Shown piece after piece: positions 55,879 to 64,000 of a stretch of 64,000 nucleotides of DNA; the first letter of the stretch is position 1; each line of letters opens with the position of its first letter. The notes beneath the pieces were generated by a model. It worked only from the letters and a program-made list of their open reading frames with translations, ran no database searches and had not been told where the DNA came from. The stretch spans positions 310,001-374,000 of the forward strand of contig MU404071.1 of NCBI GenBank assembly GCA_022695795.1, given 5' to 3'. The DNA comes from Biscogniauxia marginata (Eukaryota; Ascomycota; Sordariomycetes; Xylariales; Xylariaceae). The position numbers and the translations under genes are program-made.

Positions 55879-58088
55879 GATGGGCAAAGGAGTATGGGTG
55901 GAGAAAATGGGACGTAGGCAATGCTGTTGCGAAGCTCAGGACAAGAACCGAATGAGTTAACTCTGGAGATCAACCCTGAAGATGAAATGAAGTCTGAAGA
56001 AGGTTGGAGTTGGCTGTGCTGAGGCCTATATCAAAATGCGTTTTATCATGGAGATGTACGACTTTAAATACTCTGTAGATCCGGGGGTTTGCCATCCCCA
56101 GACCCATCGATCGAAAGAAGAGGAGAAAAGGCATCATCAATCCCAGGGGTTGGATCATACAGAGGTTGCCCCTGGGCAATATCGCAAGGACTAGCTTACG
56201 AGTAAACACCACTGTAGTGTACGAAACAGGCGAACACCTTTAGAGGCCCGGGAGATCAGCAGTCATCCGATATACCCTGGTCAATATTTTTCCGGCCACT
56301 CATGACAGGCATGACATCGGGCTGTCCTCCTGTTCAGGATGTCTTGGTTCCCAAATCTCATCAATCTGTCGCAAGCCAATCCGATCTTGCCCCTGTAAGT
56401 ACGGGGTCAGGGTGGGTCTCGGTGGTGAAAACCAAGTCCTTGATATTCGACTGTGTCTGAGAAATACCCAACACAGCAGCAAAGGGCATACGCTCGAGAG
56501 ACCACTATTTAGTGACCGAAATAGAAAAAGGTATAGTCAACGGGTGCTTTCGCATTTGACCACGGGTTTTAATCGGCCGGTTAGTAAGTGACCGTCTCTC
56601 AGAGAAGCTAGATGCTGCACCCCCGACGACACGCTAAGTCCTAATTGCATGCAACAAACTACCACCACACACGTAGCTTTGTATATCTCTCAAGATTTTC
56701 CGTGGACTACCGAGTAGTAGGCATTAGTAATAGAAACTGAGGTTTTCGGATATAGTTGACACCACGAATCTGGACGAGCTGTCGGGATTGTGAAATAGGT
56801 TGATGAGGAGACGTCATCCCTAGGAAACAGACAGTCGACAGAAGCCTAGGAGCTGAGAATTTGAAACGGAGAAGCATAATGCTAAGACAATTGGTGGAAA
56901 TGTTTAGAGCCTTGGTAGCGGTTGGTGATCACCCCAAAATAACATGCAGAACTGGGGTAGAGCAGGGGTATTATGAATCGAGCAGAGGTTGCATCGCAGC
57001 GACCATCTCCACTGAGCCTCCTCCTCGCTTATCTCTCTAAAAATGACAGAACTGACATACTATGGTTTGGGGGTTTTTGAGACTTTTGAGTTGAGGCCTC
57101 AGCGCTACTGCTCTCAACAACTAAACCGAATCTTTCTTCCAGCAAATGTATATCGCCCGTCATGAGGGCTGGTCAAGACGGAATCGTTCGTGATACAACC
57201 ACGGCGCGGGCACATTCTAGATCTACCCAATAGGGACTACCGGGCTACCTGGCAAGTTTATTCCCCCAATAGGTTGATTTATCCTTGGGCCTTGGTCACA
57301 TCACCTTTCTACCGCAGTATTTGAGCAAGATAATCCGTTTGACCAACCACCAGAGCTTCGAAGTCAAGCAATGCTAGAAGCCCATGACCTCCTGGTTCAA
57401 TTGTGATGCGACTCGACATGACGAGACTCGCGACAAGAGGACTTGTTCGGAATAGGGGCGGTCAAGTTCATATTAACTAAGGCTTAGTTAATACACTTAT
57501 TATCACACAAATGAAAAGCATCCCAATAAATAAATAAAGTGTACAAGGTACCTAGGTATATATGAAAAGCATGGCACTTTCTTGTCTCAACTACGCGAGT
57601 GATGGGAACCTCAATTATGGGGAAGCGAACTTCAATGGAGATGAAAAAAAAGACTGGAGATCGGAATTCGGGGATTAAACGGTGGTCCTGCCCTGGAGGA
57701 ATGCCGTTAGAGGTGGTAGTTTCCGTATAAATGGAAAACAGAAAATATAGGAAAGAGGCAGGGGAATATTAACCAGAGGGAAGGAACAAGTCTCGCACCC
57801 CCCAAAACAACAAGAAGCTAAGTTCTTCCCGAAAGTCGAAGCCAAGGAAAACTCCCATCTCCCATCTCTCTCCCGCCTTTTCTCTCTCTCTTTCTCTCCT
57901 TCGTTTCAGCAACGCCCACACATTCTCTGTCGAATTGGCCCTGCTGGAATATTTTGGCTCTTGTCATATCGTTCCGACTATAACAAGAGCCTTCGACTCC
58001 ATCCGTTCGTTAGCCATCTCCTGTTGGAGCTACCATCAACCTGCCGAACCGACCAAAGACAAGAAATAAACTACGGCTTGGATCGAAG
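55879..58088. other. Intergenic, divergent promoters
   Basis: 2.2 kb between divergently transcribed pectate lyase and PhiA-like genes. The last 250 bases before 58089 are CT-rich (CTCTCTCCCGCC, TCTCTCTCTTTCTC), typical of a strong fungal promoter/5' UTR. No gene supported. Confidence 0.6.
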
Positions 58089-58754
58089 ATGCGTTCATTT
58101 CTTCCTACCCTGGCCTTCTCCGCTCTCGCCTCGGCCACGACCTACTCCATTTCCATCTTTGCTCCCGATACCGTCGTAGACGGAGCCCACCTGAACGCCG
58201 CCGACCAGACCTTCTACACAGGCATCTCGGGCCCGGCCACGTACTGTCCCACCAATCAGGAAAGCTGCCCCAACACGCACGAAACCTTAGTTTACGCCGG
58301 CCTGACTGGCATGGCGGTGAGTGCTCCTCCAGCTATGTTAAGTATATCGCTTCCGTTTTCTCCTGCTCCTCTAACGATCCCCAAACCATATCTCTAGGTT
58401 CAAGTCCCCGGCGGTCAGGCCATCTACGTGCACCCGAGTGGCCTGGTGCAGTACACAAGGGCGCACTCGGCATCCATCCCTCCCGGCTCCTTCGTAGGCG
58501 GGTGGTACAACGTAACCATCGTCAGCAACTGCATGCTATCCGTGCAGGTGCTCAACTTCCTACCCCCAGACGGATTAGTAACCCCGGGTGGCGTCACGTT
58601 GTGTCCAGGCGTCCCGGAATCGATGGCTGGCATGGGCGCGAGCTACGCCTTGTACGCCAAGACCAGGGGTTTCAACCGCACAAACTGCGTTGACGCCATC
58701 GGCCTGCTCCTCGTCGGGAGCATCGAAGAGGTGGGTAGTTGGCAGTACCTCTAA
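58089..58754 (+). CDS. PhiA-like secreted cell-wall protein
   Basis: Two exons: 58089..58316 and 58398..58754, joined in phase 0, giving 194 aa. Signal peptide about 1-17 (MRSFLPTLAFSALASAT). The rest follows the PhiA/IgE-binding-protein pattern: SISIFAPDTVVDG near the start, AADQTFYTGISGPATYC with a YCP word, VQVPGGQAIYVHPSGLVQYT, then AHSASIPPGSFVGGWY, and Cys residues near TLCPGVPE. Aspergillus PhiA is needed for phialide formation and is a cell-wall component; the exact role here is inferred. Two NxT/S sequons (WYNVTI, FNRTN) suggest glycosylation. Confidence 0.8.
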
Positions 58755-59473
58755 CCAGTAAAGTCGAAGAAAAAGATAGACGGTCAATCGGATCTTCGTT
58801 TTCCCTCACATTCGGGGACAGAACTAAAATGCGCACTCACTTAGCGTGACAAAAAGACCAACATTGGACCGGGCAATAACAATCCCTTTTAGAAACGGAC
58901 CTCCCTACCTAGATTTTGATGGACACCTCTTGAGATCGACATTATATGTCAGGGATTTAACATTAGGACAGATGTCTATAATCGGAAGCGAGATCGACAA
59001 ATGGCAGGCGATATTTGTGTCTCGGGCGTAGTTATCTGGTGCCAGCCAGGCAGAGTGTAAGTAACATGGGTCGAACAAACCTCTTGGTAAGGTCGTCGAC
59101 TTCTATTAGAACATGAAACTTATAAACTATGTAGCCCTAATTTCTAAATGCAATTAGCAGCGCCGATTTTGTGAAAAATGGTACAATAATAAATACCTAA
59201 GCAAAACTATAAGGTGATCAATTTCAATGTTGTAGTTACTCTGGTGGTACACTAAAATGTAGAACCTATTTGTCAATCCTCCATGTTATCTAAAGGGGCG
59301 CGAACACAAACGGCTATTTATCATTACAAATTAGAAATAAACGTTTTTCATGCCATAGATCTTTATTTCCACCTGTTAGTTACCATATCACAATGCCTAG
59401 TAGTGTCGTAGACGGACCCCATTACCTACTATATATATATATATATATATAAGAGATAGAGAGAGTAATACAG
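58755..59473. other. Tail-to-tail spacer with TA repeat
   Basis: AT-rich 3' flanks of convergent genes. Includes a TA dinucleotide run at 59430-59451 followed by GAGATAGAGAGAG just before the GH2 stop. Confidence 0.6.
59430..59451 (+). repeat. (TA)n microsatellite
   Basis: About eleven TA units directly 3' of the GH2 gene, in a tail-to-tail spacer. Confidence 0.9.
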
Positions 59474-62818
<3,345 letters not shown>

Positions 62819-63803
62819 GGGGGGCCGATGGGGAACCGCAACCTGTGAGTACCGAAGGTATCGGGTGATAAATAAGAGTTGAATTAATATCCTCCCGGAA
62901 ATTTACCTAAGATGGCGAATATTCTGGACCTTTAGGCCTTGGGTATACGATGAAGGATTGTCTGCAGGAACCCGCCAATCACGAGACGGGATTGTTACAA
63001 CAAAGTCGGGGGATGCCACATCACCACGTCGACCTCAAGCCATCAGAATGACGAGTGACAGCGGTATCCCGTCGAATGGTGGGTGGGTCTAGTATTGGTG
63101 GTTTCTCATAGGTACGTGTAGTAAGACGTCGCCTCCTGGATCTAAACCTCAATTGATGAAGTTGAAGTTGGTAAGTGTGTTAAGTTAAAGTGCATGTGCA
63201 GTGTTAAAATGTGGAGGTTGGCTAACTACCTAACCTACCTGGTAGTGTTATTCGGAGACTTCCGTGCGGCAGATCGTGTTGGAGATGGATGCGGGGAATC
63301 ATGTACCTACCTGCCTACATGTACCTAGGTAGTGTACATATGCTAGTATGTACCTACTTCTCGTCTTACACAATGCCTACAGCCCTGGGGGTAATACCTT
63401 CTGCTTAGGAGGTACCTAAGTGTACATTGCGAATTTATGTATCTTCCCCAAGTTCGCTACTTATTCCATCGATAGCCTTTGCCCCCTGGCCACTGTACTT
63501 CTCAGTGATTATCCTGGTTGGCTCGCTTCTCGCTCCCTCATGCCACCTCGATTTAACCATTTAATGTCACCAACTTAAATCGGCATCATTACGGACTTCT
63601 TCCTAATCACACACGCCAGATCCATCCTCGTTAGGTATGTATCAATGATATAGCATACATCACTTTTGATATTCGCAGCGAAGAATAAGTAAAAAAGACA
63701 TAATAATATAATACACCGTACCTCTACTTGAAATCTTTCGTGACCTCCTCCACGACCCGAAAACAAAAAGAAGAAAAAGGAGAGAAACACTGACTTAAGC
63801 CGC
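62819..63803. other. GH2 promoter side and right-hand spacer
   Basis: Rich in CCTACCTAGGTA words near 63225-63420. No gene seen. Confidence 0.55.
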
Positions 63804-63960
63804 TCAGACAAAATCCTTGGCAGCGGCGCCAAGGACAACGGTCAAATAATTCCTTCAGCATAGTGTCAGGTGGTATGGTTAGCAGCTACAGGGGGGACTA
63901 GCCAACGAAACCGCTACACACCTTTTATCCAGCTCATACAGACTCGCATCCATCCTGAGG
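63804..63960 (-). other. Possible terminal exon(s) of a gene running off the window
   Basis: On the minus strand a short coherent peptide MDASLYELDKR (about 63950-63918) can be spliced over a GTGTGT...CTGAAG intron to NYLTVVLGAAAKDFV-stop ending at 63804. It could be the 3' end of a gene whose body lies beyond 64000, or chance. No family recognised. Confidence 0.15.
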
Positions 63961-64000
63961 TACGGCAGCTACCGATATTCTGCGCAGCTCAGCTGTTCGG

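Noticed and set aside
63575..63838. 87-codon minus-strand frame with poly-Phe
   Set aside because: Driven by a poly-T/A tract; no motif; more probably 3' flank of an off-window gene.

Overview
The window looks like a nuclear contig from a filamentous ascomycete (Pezizomycotina, probably Sordariomycetes-like). The evidence is short introns of about 50-90 nt (GTAAGT/GTATGT-type donors, CTAAC-like branch sites), secreted plant-cell-wall enzymes, fungus-specific families, gene-dense stretches alternating with gene-poor AT-rich stretches, and gene relics whose stop codons look like RIP (C-to-T) damage. No tRNA, rRNA, CRISPR array, origin or intact transposon was recognised.
Layout. 0-2 kb: secreted amidohydrolase (-). 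3.3-4.3 kb: unknown protein with a basic C-terminal tail (-). 6.7-9.3 kb: Trf4/Cid14-type non-canonical poly(A) polymerase (+). 9.3-14.4 kb: gene-poor, with at least two decayed genes. 14.4-16.5 kb: MFS sugar transporter (+). 17.2-20.3 kb: coding-like remnants, then an OTT_1508-type deaminase-fold gene (+). 21.0-22.4 kb: SET-domain protein (-). 23-27 kb: gene-poor, with relics including a broken double-HxxHC membrane protein. 27.3-28.8 kb: F-box protein with a frameshifted tail (-). 30.4-31.2 kb: unknown ORF. 31.7-32.3 kb: tail-anchored-like protein (-). 34.2-36.0 kb: RCC1-type Ran exchange factor (-). 37.4-37.8 kb: Cys-rich metallothionein-like protein (-). 39.2-40.4 kb: RRM-like protein (+). 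41.1-42.2 kb: GH43 endo-arabinanase (-). 43.6-44.05 kb: cytochrome P450 relic (-). 44.6-45.3 kb: multi-pass membrane protein (-). 46.3-47.8 kb: secreted bicupin oxalate decarboxylase (-). 49.9-53.2 kb: sulfite reductase flavoprotein MET10 (-). 54.7-55.9 kb: PL1 pectate lyase (-). 58.1-58.8 kb: PhiA-like secreted cell-wall protein (+). 59.5-62.8 kb: GH2 beta-galactosidase (-).
How genes may work together (inference). Between 41 and 63 kb, endo-arabinanase, pectate lyase, beta-galactosidase and oxalate decarboxylase would together suit growth on pectin and its arabinan/galactan side chains while handling oxalate. They are interleaved with housekeeping genes (MET10), so this is a loose neighbourhood and not a proven cluster. 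Exon models were built by hand by matching splice sites and reading phase. Those that restore a full family motif across a junction (poly(A) polymerase, MFS transporter, SET, oxalate decarboxylase, pectate lyase, arabinanase, GH2) are the most secure.
Most unusual content: the deaminase-fold gene with coding-like debris upstream; several gene relics with stop codons and frameshifts concentrated in the AT-rich gaps; and a 60-nt RCC1 intron that is a multiple of three and has no stop.
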